Source: CAYYGL01 sp964471235
GTDB lineage: Bacteria; Calditrichota; Calditrichia; RBG-13-44-9; J075
Reading direction: 5' to 3'
DNA length: 22,365 bases
Assembly (NCBI GenBank): GCA_964471235.1
Contig: CAYYGL010000072.1
Coordinates: 1-22,365 of the forward strand
Shown: positions 1-7,491 of the stretch, one piece after another
How the letters are laid out: each line of letters opens with the position of its first letter
How positions within the stretch are numbered: the first letter of the stretch is position 1
Position numbers and translations under genes: made by a program
Notes under the pieces: model-generated
What the model was told of the DNA's origin: nothing
What the model saw: only the letters and a program-made list of their open reading frames with translations
The model's database searches: none

Positions 1-460
1 GCGAAGAACTCACCTGAAGCCCGGTGCCGGAGATAGTGGCACTGATGTTGGGATTGCTGGAAGCGGCTGAGAAGCTCAGCACATCCCCCGGGTCAGGGTC
101 AGAGAACACGGTGTTCAAATCCGCAACCACGGGATGAATGCCGCTGTCTTCGGCATAGCTGACATCGGCGATGGGGGTTGACACAACTGGCGGATCATTA
201 ACCGGAGTAAATGTCACGGTGAAGGTGTCTGTTGCTGTTAAGCCAGTCGGATCGGTAGCCATTGCCACCACATTGCCACTTCCGGAAAAATTTAATCCGG
301 GGCTTACCTGAATGGAGGTGCCCACCAAATTGGTGGAAATATTCGAGTTTAAAGACACCGCTGAGAAGCTCAACACATCTCCGCTATCCGGATCAGAAAA
401 CACCGTATTTAAATCAGCAACAGCCGTCTGAACACCGCTGTCCTCCGGATAAGAGACATC
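1..460 (-). repeat. Tandem 98-residue cadherin/Ig-like repeats in the hydrolase
   Basis: One full 294-base unit (460-167) and most of a second (166-1) lie in frame on the minus strand. Each starts DVSY-x-EDSG, contains ADLNTVFSDPD and DVLSFSA, and the first ends PVNDPPVVS. The period is exactly 98 codons and the two copies are also very similar at DNA level, so more copies may follow outside the window. Such domains usually extend or anchor secreted enzymes and often bind calcium through acidic loops. Confidence 0.85.
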
Positions 461-1486
461 ACTAATGGGCGTATCCACATAGGGAAAAAAAATAGACGAA
501 TTTTGGTATTCCGGAAAATGGATGTAAGTGGGGTTTGACAGCTCATTGGCATAATTGGCAAGAATGGTGGAGTCACTGGTAATGCGGCTATCGGGCCAGG
601 AGGCAAATGGTCCCCGGTCCCAGGGATCGCTGATGTAAACAAAAGCTTTAATCTGCGGCGTATTTTTAATTTTATTGAAATAGGGCACAAACCAGAGATT
701 CCAATTGGCAGGGTTGGTGGTGCCCCCGTTCTGGATGGGGCTGGATTCACAAATCATCACCGGCTTTCCGTGAACAGCAGCATCATTTAAAAAACCATCC
801 CCATTATTGATTTGTGAGAGAGTAAAATAGTTGATCCCCCACCAATCCACATATTGATCACCGGGGTACCATGCCAGGTAATTAAATTGATTGGGATTTA
901 CCGTATTCCATACCCAGGCGACATTGGTAACATTCTGTTGTTGAAAGAGATTATAAATATGTATCCAGATATTGATGAAATCGCTCGGGGAAACATTGGG
1001 GTCGTTGTGGATGCCACTATTGCCGTTCCCAAACTCATAGCCAGGACGCACAAACACCGGTCCATTCACTGCTTTAATCCGTTGGGCAATGTCGATGATC
1101 CGGTAGTCGAGAGAACCATTGAGGATTTCCTGTACCGGGATATGGGTGGTACCATTGATTAGATAGGTGCTATCAAAGAGAGTAATCCCCACCAGCAGGA
1201 TATAGGGATAACCATGATTCGAGACGATATCCACAAAATTGGTGGAATCCAGGGCATTCAAGGTAGGGTCGATAGCTGAATAAGCCGAGTAAATGACCGG
1301 TATCTGATTCGTGCCATTTTGATACTCACTCACATATTGCCAGTTTTCGGCATCACTGTAGAGGAAGGAAATGTATTGCCCCAGCCCATGAAGGACTCTG
1401 CCATCCGCCGGCTCAAACTTCTCCTGCGCGTGGAGTACCATCCCCCAAATGGTGAGTATCATAAACCAACGATATATTCGTATCAT
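1..1486 (-). CDS. Secreted GH26-like glycoside hydrolase with cadherin-like repeats (3' end outside window)
   Basis: Open frame of 495 codons from an ATG at 1486 to the left edge, so the C-terminus is missing. Residues 1-20 form a signal peptide ending LHA-Q. Residues about 25-320 look like a TIM-barrel glycoside hydrolase of the GH26 (beta-mannanase) type: FVRPGYEFGNG places a candidate acid/base at E151, WVWNT (191-195) and WWGINYF (215-221) fit later barrel strands, and PVMICESSP places a candidate nucleophile at E247. From residue 343 two cadherin/Ig-like repeats follow. The likely role is hydrolysis of a polysaccharide outside the cell or at its surface; the substrate cannot be read from the sequence. 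A stop lies just upstream in frame, and only a weak purine stretch precedes the start. It follows pspA in the same direction but is separated by 368 bases and a hairpin, so it is probably its own unit. The family assignment is by motif only; another clan GH-A family is possible. Confidence 0.8.
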   Translation of the reverse strand, partial: MIRIYRWFMILTIWGMVLHAQEKFEPADGRVLHGLGQYISFLYSDAENWQYVSEYQNGTNQIPVIYSAYSAIDPTLNALDSTNFVDIVSNHGYPYILLVGITLFDSTYLINGTTHIPVQEILNGSLDYRIIDIAQRIKAVNGPVFVRPGYEFGNGNSGIHNDPNVSPSDFINIWIHIYNLFQQQNVTNVAWVWNTVNPNQFNYLAWYPGDQYVDWWGINYFTLSQINNGDGFLNDAAVHGKPVMICESSPIQNGGTTNPANWNLWFVPYFNKIKNTPQIKAFVYISDPWDRGPFASWPDSRITSDSTILANYANELSNPTYIHFPEYQNSSIFFPYVDTPISDVSYPEDSGVQTAVADLNTVFSDPDSGDVLSFSAVSLNSNISTNLVGTSIQVSPGLNFSGSGNVVAMATDPTGLTATDTFTVTFTPVNDPPVVSTPIADVSYAEDSGIHPVVADLNTVFSDPDPGDVLSFSAASSNPNISATISGTGLQVSSS

Positions 1487-1854
1487 CCGACTTTCCGATA
1501 TTATTTATAACGACCCGGGTTGGGGGAGTACATGAGTGGGGGTAAAATCTTCAGTTGGTTAGATTTTCCAATATCCCCAAACCGGGATCCCGAATGTTGC
1601 CATTGTTTCAATAAACGAGTGTGCAATATTAATGATTGTGAGCAATCTTAAAGATCGGTTAACAGAAAAATAAACAAACGGGACAGGGAAATGGATGCTT
1701 CGGGATGGATATGGCAAACTGGGGAGTGATAACCGGGGGGTGTTGATAACCGTGTATCCGATAAGTTAGAGCCGGCGATCCACCAGGCCGGCTCTGATCA
1801 TGAGGTCAAATTCCGAAAATGTTTTCCGGGTTTCCGGGCAAGAAGAGAGGCGCT
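1487..1854. other. Intergenic region between pspA and the hydrolase gene
   Basis: No convincing gene is seen in these 368 bases. The pspA-proximal part holds the hairpin at 1768-1795. The middle is AT-rich and should carry the hydrolase promoter, but no clear paired -35/-10 was found. TATAAAT close to the start at 1486 (about 1503-1509 on the minus strand) sits too near the start codon to be a standard -10. Confidence 0.6.
1768..1795 (-). terminator. Hairpin after pspA
   Basis: A perfect 9-bp GC-rich inverted repeat, AGAGCCGGC / GCCGGCTCT, encloses a 10-base loop, 60 bases beyond the pspA stop. No real U-run follows on the minus strand (AACTTATC), so it may be a weak terminator or a 3'-end stabilising stem. 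Confidence 0.55.
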
Positions 1855-2568
1855 TTATTTATCCGCCGCAATACCCATTTTTTTCTTCAGCGCCGCCAGA
1901 GAATCCGCCGCGGCAGAAGGCGCCGGTTCGGAAAGCGCTTTCTCGATTTCATCATCCACCGAGGCAGACGTATCGGCAATATCCCCATACGCTTCTGCCA
2001 GGGCTTCTTCTTCGGTAACCTTGGTTTTCATCTTTTCCAGCATTGACAGGGTGCTGGAGGAATCAATAGAGGACAACTGCTTGTTAATTTTTTTCATTGA
2101 TGCAGCAGTGCGCGCTCGTGCTTTTAGAGTAACCAATTCATTTTCATATTTGGATATCGCCTGTTTGAGCTTATCCACTTTCACCTGTAACTGATCCGCC
2201 ATTTGCTGCTGTTGTTTGTAATTCGCCATAAATTCAGCAGCCCGCCTGGCAGCTTCTTCTTTTTTCACCAGCGCTTCGGAAGCCAGGCGATCCGCTTCTT
2301 CGGGTGACAGACCTCCCTGCTGGGCTTTTTGCAGCAGCATCATTGCTTTGCGCTCGTAATCCGCCGCCAATTTCTTTTGATCCTCCGCATCCTTTTTCAT
2401 CCGGATGGCAATGGCTTTGACTTCCGCCAGACTCCGCATGGCGGCTCCCAAATCCTTCTTTAAATCCCGGATACCCTGTTCGGTCAGTTTGATCGGGTCC
2501 TCCAGTTTATCTACCACTGCATGGGCTTCCGATTGGGCAACCTTAAATACACGTTGAAATATACCCAT
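1855..2568 (-). CDS. pspA: PspA/IM30 (Vipp1) family membrane-stress protein
   Basis: 237 residues, close to the usual 220-240. The N-terminus MGIFQRVFKVAQSEAHAVVDK is the amphipathic helix by which PspA/Vipp1 proteins bind stressed membranes. KLEDPIKL after it is the conserved turn into the long helical hairpin. Residues about 25-190 are heptad-rich and charged, as expected for the ESCRT-III-like coiled coil. The acidic, Ala/Ser-rich segment at 195-225 leads to a short basic C-terminus (LKKKMGIAADK). PspA proteins form rods or rings on the cytoplasmic face of the inner membrane and limit proton leakage. A strong AGGAG lies before the ATG. It is the last gene of the eight-gene module. No pspBC or pspF is visible and no sigma54-type GG-N10-GC site was seen upstream, so control probably differs from the E. 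coli psp operon. Confidence 0.95.
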   Translation of the reverse strand: MGIFQRVFKVAQSEAHAVVDKLEDPIKLTEQGIRDLKKDLGAAMRSLAEVKAIAIRMKKDAEDQKKLAADYERKAMMLLQKAQQGGLSPEEADRLASEALVKKEEAARRAAEFMANYKQQQQMADQLQVKVDKLKQAISKYENELVTLKARARTAASMKKINKQLSSIDSSSTLSMLEKMKTKVTEEEALAEAYGDIADTSASVDDEIEKALSEPAPSAAADSLAALKKKMGIAADK

Positions 2569-2596
2569 CCTGTTTCTCCTTCTTGTTTGTTGGCAA

Positions 2597-2602
2597 ATTA
2601 TA
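2597..2602 (-). promoter_or_regulatory. Possible -10 box upstream of pspA
   Basis: On the minus strand a perfect TATAAT lies 29-34 bases before the pspA ATG, within a 136-base gap. The sequence 16-17 bases further upstream (TTTAAC) is a poor -35. It could be an internal promoter raising pspA above the rest of the module, or chance in AT-rich DNA. Confidence 0.3.
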
Positions 2603-2704
2603 ATGTTGAAATGGTATCGTTAAATTCTACCGTTGAGATACCGAATCACACCGGGCGGCATCTCTTTGAAAACTGAGGGGGACCTTCCCTGCATTAAAGC
2701 CTTT

Positions 2705-3100
2705 TTAATTCCCGGCAAATTTCAGCAGCTCCCCGCTATACTCCGCCAGCGCCAGGGAAAGCGACTGGATGCTGGCTTCCAGTTCATTTAAATCCAGATT
2801 CTCTAACTGCAGGGTATCCCGAAAAATCACCCGTTTGCCCTCCTCATCCAGGCAAAAGGCGCCGTGCACCAGGGTTCGGTTCATCTGAAGCAAACGTTTA
2901 AAAAAATCCCCGGGCTTCTCCGGCGTTTCCATAATCACCTGTTCCAAAATTAAAATCGGCTCTTCACAATCTACTATCAAATTCTGGATGCCGTTCTCCG
3001 GGTCTTCCACAACCACCAACTCCTCCGCCGGGTCTTCGCCCACAATTTTTAAATCCAGGTTTAACAAATAACCTTTTACCAATTCAAACTTATCGATCAT
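2705..3100 (-). CDS. YbjN-like / Tir-chaperone-fold protein of the PspA module
   Basis: 131 residues, soluble, acidic, no signal or membrane segment. The pattern resembles YbjN / type III secretion chaperone-like (CesT fold) small proteins found next to PspA genes: an N-terminal alpha/beta part ending in ILEQVIMETPEKP, then LLQMNRTLVHGAFCLDEEG, a phrase typical of this group, then RDTLQLENLDLNELEASI and a C-terminal helix. Members of this fold usually bind a partner protein as dimers and have no catalytic site. By position it is a candidate adaptor or regulator of PspA, comparable in context to YjfI (DUF2170), though the equivalence is inferred. An AGGAGG-like ribosome site lies just before the ATG (CTCCTTA on the plus strand). 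It is 136 bases ahead of pspA and 99 bases behind the J-domain gene. Confidence 0.75.
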   Translation of the reverse strand: MIDKFELVKGYLLNLDLKIVGEDPAEELVVVEDPENGIQNLIVDCEEPILILEQVIMETPEKPGDFFKRLLQMNRTLVHGAFCLDEEGKRVIFRDTLQLENLDLNELEASIQSLSLALAEYSGELLKFAGN

Positions 3101-3199
3101 TATATGTCCTCCTTACGGTTTTGTATTTTTAGTGTTTTCACCCGGTAAATATTGCTGGCTATAAGTAATGATTGACGAAAAATTTTGGATAATGCATGA

Positions 3200-3556
3200 T
3201 TACCGTGAATTTTGAGGTTCCAGCCGCTTTTCCAATTCCCGGTAGGCATGATTCAATTGTTTCACCAACTCCTCGGCAATTTGTTGTTTTTCCGGGCTGT
3301 CAGAATGCAGGTCCGGGTGATAGCGTTTCAACAATTTTTTCCAGCCGCTGCGCACGGTACGGATATCCGAACCGTAGGGAACTTCCAAATTAGCATAATA
3401 CTGTGCCAGAACCGGGTCCTCTGTTGCCGGGATATTCACGGTAGGAGTGCCGGTTGCAGGTTCTTCCTGGGGAATTTTGCTGCCCGGAACGTTCGGGGGA
3501 AAAACGTTGCTCACCTCGCTGCGGATAATTTTATAAATTCGAGAAAAAATCGTCAT
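3200..3556 (-). CDS. Short J-domain co-chaperone with PspA-like N-terminal helix
   Basis: 118 residues. A compact J-domain occupies about 54-112: YYANLEVPYGSDIRTVRSGWKK gives helices I and II, then KRYHPDLH with the essential HPD at 80-82, then helix III ending LNHAYRELEKRL. J-domains stimulate the ATPase of Hsp70 (DnaK); no zinc-finger or client-binding domain follows, so client choice must come from elsewhere. The first 15 residues (MTIFSRIYKIIRSEV) closely mimic the amphipathic membrane helix of PspA, including the neighbouring pspA product. A Pro-rich linker (19-50) joins the two parts. The likely role is to recruit DnaK to membranes or to PspA polymers, as plant-type Vipp1 is served by the J-protein CDJ2 with Hsp70. 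No clear Shine-Dalgarno precedes the ATG. The chaperone assignment is firm; the PspA partnership is inference from context. Confidence 0.88.
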   Translation of the reverse strand: MTIFSRIYKIIRSEVSNVFPPNVPGSKIPQEEPATGTPTVNIPATEDPVLAQYYANLEVPYGSDIRTVRSGWKKLLKRYHPDLHSDSPEKQQIAEELVKQLNHAYRELEKRLEPQNSR

Positions 3557-3616
3557 GGCTGTTATCGTTTACGTTTCCATTCCAAAAAGTTGCCGGAAAA
3601 ATTTTTTCCTCCCCCC

Positions 3617-4645
3617 TTAAACACCAGCTGGAGCATTCGGTTTCTTTTCGGAAATCAGGATGAGGTTGTCGCCGCGTTCCACCCGAAAATCAACCCCGGG
3701 ATTGGAGATCACAGCACCATTGCTGCTTCTTTGTACCGCCAGCACAATGCTGTTAAACTGCTCCTTCATGGCGGTAAACACCTCGATAAAGCGCTTACCT
3801 GCCAGAGAAATGGGGACGGAAACTTTAAAGATATCATTACCATAGCCGGAACTCAGCAATTCCGAGACCACGATGGAAATGCCGTGATCCAATGCCGAAC
3901 GGGAAATCAGCCGGGTGCTGAACTCAGTGCCCACGATGATTTCATCCGCCCGGGCGCGCCGGCAATGGCGCACATTGCTCTCATCCATCAACTCCACAAT
4001 CGTGTAAGCATTGGGATTGATGCTTTCCACCGTTAAGGTTGCCAACACCACTTCAGCATCCCGAACATTGATATCCAGTTGATCATCCCCCAAAATGACC
4101 ACGGTTTTCGCTCTTGGTAAATTTGCCCGCCTTAAATTCTCTTCGGTTATCTCTCCCTGTATAAAATAAAGATTGTCATCATCCACCGGTTTCTCCGGAA
4201 TGTTGGCAATTAGAATAATCGGTGCTGTTACATAGCGAGAATCTTTTCTCAACTCGGTTAAGATGTCCCTGGTACGGGCATTCCACTGACAAAGGATGAT
4301 ATGTTTTTCAAATTGATAAGACTTCATGCCGCGATGTTCCTTTAGTTTTTTTTCCACAAAGATGCTGGCAATAGTAGCAGTAAACATTCCCAATAAGCCA
4401 ATTCCCAGAAACATAATTACGATTCCAATCAACCTGCCGGCTGTAGTGGTGGGGGTAATATCTCCATACCCAACCGTGGTTAACGTAACAATACTCCACC
4501 AGAAGGCATTGCTCCAGGTTAGCCCGGGTTCAAAATATTTCAGCGCCAGGCTACTGGTCACAATTAATAAGATGATGACGATAAGCAGCCGGTGCAGATT
4601 CTCCCGCTGAAAAAATTTCAAAAATTTTAACAACCGTCGTTTCAT
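3617..4645 (-). CDS. MthK-like two-TM potassium channel with RCK domain
   Basis: 342 residues. TM1 is about 18-36, the pore helix leads to the filter TVGYGD at 57-62, and TM2 is about 72-95: the minimal K+ channel pore. From about 114 a cytosolic RCK/TrkA-N Rossmann domain follows (HIILCQWNARTRDIL, later VVILGDD), and about 255-335 resembles a TrkA-C/RCK-C lobe (GNDIFKVSVP, then RGDNLILIS). The usual GxGxxG nucleotide loop is replaced by CQWNAR, as in MthK where the equivalent segment reads CGW, so it may sense an ion or another ligand instead of NAD. It should form a tetrameric inner-membrane channel gated by its RCK ring. It lies between the aminopropyltransferase gene (73-base gap) and the J-domain gene (60-base gap) in the same direction, which suggests membrane-potential or polyamine-linked gating within this module. 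Confidence 0.92.
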   Translation of the reverse strand: MKRRLLKFLKFFQRENLHRLLIVIILLIVTSSLALKYFEPGLTWSNAFWWSIVTLTTVGYGDITPTTTAGRLIGIVIMFLGIGLLGMFTATIASIFVEKKLKEHRGMKSYQFEKHIILCQWNARTRDILTELRKDSRYVTAPIILIANIPEKPVDDDNLYFIQGEITEENLRRANLPRAKTVVILGDDQLDINVRDAEVVLATLTVESINPNAYTIVELMDESNVRHCRRARADEIIVGTEFSTRLISRSALDHGISIVVSELLSSGYGNDIFKVSVPISLAGKRFIEVFTAMKEQFNSIVLAVQRSSNGAVISNPGVDFRVERGDNLILISEKKPNAPAGV

Positions 4646-4718
4646 GGTCTCCTATTATCCGTCAAATTTTGAAACAGACTTTCGATTAATCTTTGCGTTA
4701 AACAGATGTCGGCAGCCG

Positions 4719-6326
4719 TTAATATAAATCCCAGGCACCGTTTTTATAATAATGATAAACCGCCAGGTTTAATTCGTTGGATGCCTCCACCGAGTCGTAG
4801 GCATCCAATTCTCCTTTGCCAAAATTCAACATGCTAATCATGGCGTCTTGATTCAAAAAGCGAGTCTCCACATCATCAAATTTAATTTCGGAGAGTCGTC
4901 TTTTCAACGCCTGCCGGGGAAGGGCTTTGCCCTTTATCCCCAGCTCCCAGCCCCATTCCCCCAGGGTGGGGATGTTATTGTGATAAGCGATGGCGCTTAA
5001 CCCGGCAGCATCAAAAGTCTTCAAAATCGAGAGAAATGCCCGTCGGGAAAAAAACGGGCTGGTTGCCTGAGTGACCATTGCCCCGCCTTGTGCAAGATGC
5101 CGGGAAGCCACCTGGTAAAATTCCCGGGTATACAGCCGGGCTAATTCCACATTTTTGGGATCCGGCAGGTCGATGATGATCACATCAAACAGTTGATCGC
5201 TCTGTTTTAGAAAAATATAGGCATCCTTGTTGATAACCTGTACCCGGGGATCCTGGAATGAGTTGTTATTCAGTTTTAGAAAAAGGGGATGACGTTGGGC
5301 TAAGGTGGTAACCGCCGGATCCAGGTCCACCAATACTACCCGGTTCACATCGGGATATTTCAGAATTTCCCGCACCGCCAGCCCGTCCCCACCACCCAAC
5401 ACCAGCACCTGTTTGTGAGCAGCACTCATGTGCATTGCCGGGTGCACCAGCGGTTCGTGATAACGCTCTTCATCATAACTGCTGAACTGTTCATTGCCAT
5501 TCAAATAGAGCCAGAAATAGTTCTTCCATTGGGTGACCACAATTCGTTGATAAGGTGTTTGCTGTTGATAGATTACCCGATCCACATATTTATGCTGTTC
5601 TCCGAACAGGATGATCGGCTGCACTGTCCAGGCTAAGGTAATTAGAAACAAGGGTACAACTAAAAAACCGGCTGTAACCCTTTTGGCATTGGTTAGCACC
5701 TGGCGATGCCGCCAGAACAGGGCGGCTGCCACCAAAAAATTAATACTGCCCAGAATTATCGGGGTATAGGTCAACCCCAGGTAAGGCAGTGCGACAAAGG
5801 CAAACAACAATCCGCCCAGGAGGGCGCCATAGTAATCCTTTTCCATCACCGAGCTGATATTAATCCGGAGTTCTTCGAAGAAATGATTGAGCCGGGTAGC
5901 CAGGGGAATTTCCATTCCGATGAGAAAGCCGATGCTAAACGAGACGAAGTAGATGACCGGGTCGATCCAGGAAATGTATACCGAAAGCAGATAGATGAAA
6001 GCGGCGCTTCCGGCGGTGAGGATGGATAATCCCAATTCTACCCAAACAAAAGCATCCAGCAGGGAGGTGCGGATATATTTGCTCACCCGGCTGCCAACCC
6101 CCATAGCAAAGAGCATCACCGAGACGGTGAGGGTCCATTGAAGCACCGAATCGCCCAGCAGATAACTCGCCAGGGTTGCCATCACGTATTCAGCGACTAT
6201 CCCCGCCAGACCGGTGGCAAAGATGCAGGCTTTTAGCAAAAAATTGCCCGATAAGCGGTGTTTTGGGATCGGCTTCTCGGTACCGGGTGAGGACCGGATT
6301 GAAGATGGTATGGTTGCATCTTGCAT
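4719..6326 (-). CDS. speE: Membrane-anchored polyamine aminopropyltransferase (spermidine synthase-like)
   Basis: 535 residues from the ATG at 6326, which has GGAAA five bases upstream; a TTG at 6341 could add five residues. About seven membrane segments lie in residues 29-236, absent from classical soluble SpeE (about 290 residues). The C-terminal half is a complete spermidine-synthase domain: YQRIVV (259-264), a substrate-gate region NEQFSSYDEERYHE, the nucleotide loop GGGDG (311-315), VDLD (333-336) and DLPDP (386-390) with the expected catalytic Asp. The reaction would transfer an aminopropyl group from decarboxylated S-adenosylmethionine to an amine such as putrescine or spermidine at the inner membrane. 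Long forms of this type are often encoded with DUF350, DUF4178 and PspA proteins. No speD or ATP-grasp amidoligase is in the window, so the donor must come from elsewhere. The amine substrate is unknown. Confidence 0.92.
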   Translation of the reverse strand: MQDATIPSSIRSSPGTEKPIPKHRLSGNFLLKACIFATGLAGIVAEYVMATLASYLLGDSVLQWTLTVSVMLFAMGVGSRVSKYIRTSLLDAFVWVELGLSILTAGSAAFIYLLSVYISWIDPVIYFVSFSIGFLIGMEIPLATRLNHFFEELRINISSVMEKDYYGALLGGLLFAFVALPYLGLTYTPIILGSINFLVAAALFWRHRQVLTNAKRVTAGFLVVPLFLITLAWTVQPIILFGEQHKYVDRVIYQQQTPYQRIVVTQWKNYFWLYLNGNEQFSSYDEERYHEPLVHPAMHMSAAHKQVLVLGGGDGLAVREILKYPDVNRVVLVDLDPAVTTLAQRHPLFLKLNNNSFQDPRVQVINKDAYIFLKQSDQLFDVIIIDLPDPKNVELARLYTREFYQVASRHLAQGGAMVTQATSPFFSRRAFLSILKTFDAAGLSAIAYHNNIPTLGEWGWELGIKGKALPRQALKRRLSEIKFDDVETRFLNQDAMISMLNFGKGELDAYDSVEASNELNLAVYHYYKNGAWDLY

Positions 6327-6468
6327 ATTGATTTCCGACAATATTTAGTACCTACGGTATTTTCATACTTTCTGAATTCACTCAAATTTATTGTAAGATG
6401 ACCTTCTTACCACAAGAACGGAGAACAAAACTGGTATACTCTAACCACCTATTGCCTGCTCCGAACAT

Positions 6469-7314
6469 TTAGACCACCCATCCTAACAAAAAAGAAGCTG
6501 CGATATATGACATGGCTTCGATTACGGCAGCACCAACGTTGGGTTTTTCCTGGTTGACCAGTTCATCGGTTAGTTTTTCCCCGGGGAGTAAAATTTTGTC
6601 GGTCGCCCAGCGAACAATGGGTAGCATGATCAGTCCGAAAGCGACAAAACCGAAGAAGGTGCTGAGGTTTTCCGACCAGGAGATGAAATCACCCGCTGCC
6701 CCGATGCGGATCACATTGCCAATGGCAATCAGGGCACCGGCAAACGCCACTCCAACCGCCACATTGTCTTTTTCAATTTGTTCATGAATATCAAACGGGG
6801 TAATCCAGTTATATACGGCACCGGCAACAATCAGCACGAACTGCCCCAGCAGCCAGAACGCCCCGGCGGTAATCAAATCTCCGGTATCACCGGACATGGC
6901 GCCGTAAATAATCAATCCCATGGCGATATGATTACCCGCTTCCACCATACCGGTACCGGCATTTTGATCTTCGATGATCTCTTTGATGTTATCGAACTTA
7001 CTCAAAATGATTTTATTGTTGATAAAAATGGAAATATTCAACAGGATAATAGAGATGATGCCGTAATAGAAGATGTCGAACAGGTCATCTATCCAGCCGG
7101 CGGATTCCCCGGACAGTACCCCGCCCAGGGCAATCACCAGACCGAAGTAATACCCGAAGACCGAAAGTGCCAGCGCAAGGTTGTCTTTTTTGACCAGCTC
7201 TTCCCGCAGCACAAACCGGCGGTTTAGTTTGTCGTACACGAATTTCCCCAGGAAAAACAAAATAAACACGGCGATTAGATAAATGATTCCGGTGATAACT
7301 TCATCGAGTGTCAT
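6469..7314 (-). CDS. DUF350 (YjfL-like) polytopic inner-membrane protein
   Basis: 281 residues with about eight hydrophobic segments and no signal peptide. It is built from four copies of a hairpin unit: KKDNLALALSVFG, EDQNAGTGMVEAG, EKDNVAVGVAFAG and QEKPNVGAAVIEA each open a pair of membrane helices, which corresponds to two DUF350 domains in tandem. E. coli YjfL has the same family and also sits beside a PspA-like gene. No enzymatic residues are apparent, and the recurring polar Asn/Asp next to small residues suggests a pore or packing role. Function is unknown; in this context a transporter or membrane platform for the aminopropyltransferase product is plausible but inferred. A strong GGAGG precedes the ATG. 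Confidence 0.9.
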   Translation of the reverse strand: MTLDEVITGIIYLIAVFILFFLGKFVYDKLNRRFVLREELVKKDNLALALSVFGYYFGLVIALGGVLSGESAGWIDDLFDIFYYGIISIILLNISIFINNKIILSKFDNIKEIIEDQNAGTGMVEAGNHIAMGLIIYGAMSGDTGDLITAGAFWLLGQFVLIVAGAVYNWITPFDIHEQIEKDNVAVGVAFAGALIAIGNVIRIGAAGDFISWSENLSTFFGFVAFGLIMLPIVRWATDKILLPGEKLTDELVNQEKPNVGAAVIEAMSYIAASFLLGWVV

Positions 7315-7491
7315 AAACGCCTCCGGTGGTTGATAATTTTTTTGACAATATTATGGAAGATCTTCCCCTCACCCTTCATCGAATGAATCCAACTCATCAT
7401 GGCAAGGCATGCCCGGCAGGTTTAGAAAGAGATTCCGCCAGGAAATTAAGAGCAGACATCATTATAAATGGGGCGAATTCTTCTTGCCGGA

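Noticed and set aside
409..750. Minus-strand frame of 113 codons, Pro-rich
   Set aside because: Out of frame with the hydrolase, which is continuous through this segment and has recognisable motifs.
1583..1592. Palindrome CGGGATCCCG
   Set aside because: Isolated 10-base palindrome with no repeat partner or promoter around it; likely chance.
3212..4036. Long plus-strand frame of 274 codons
   Set aside because: Antisense to the J-domain and K+ channel genes, has low-complexity composition and no recognisable family; the minus-strand genes carry clear motifs.
6393..6410. Six-base-pair hairpin GTAAGA/TCTTAC between the DUF350 and aminopropyltransferase genes
   Set aside because: Short, AT-rich stem without a U-run in either direction; too weak for a terminator call.
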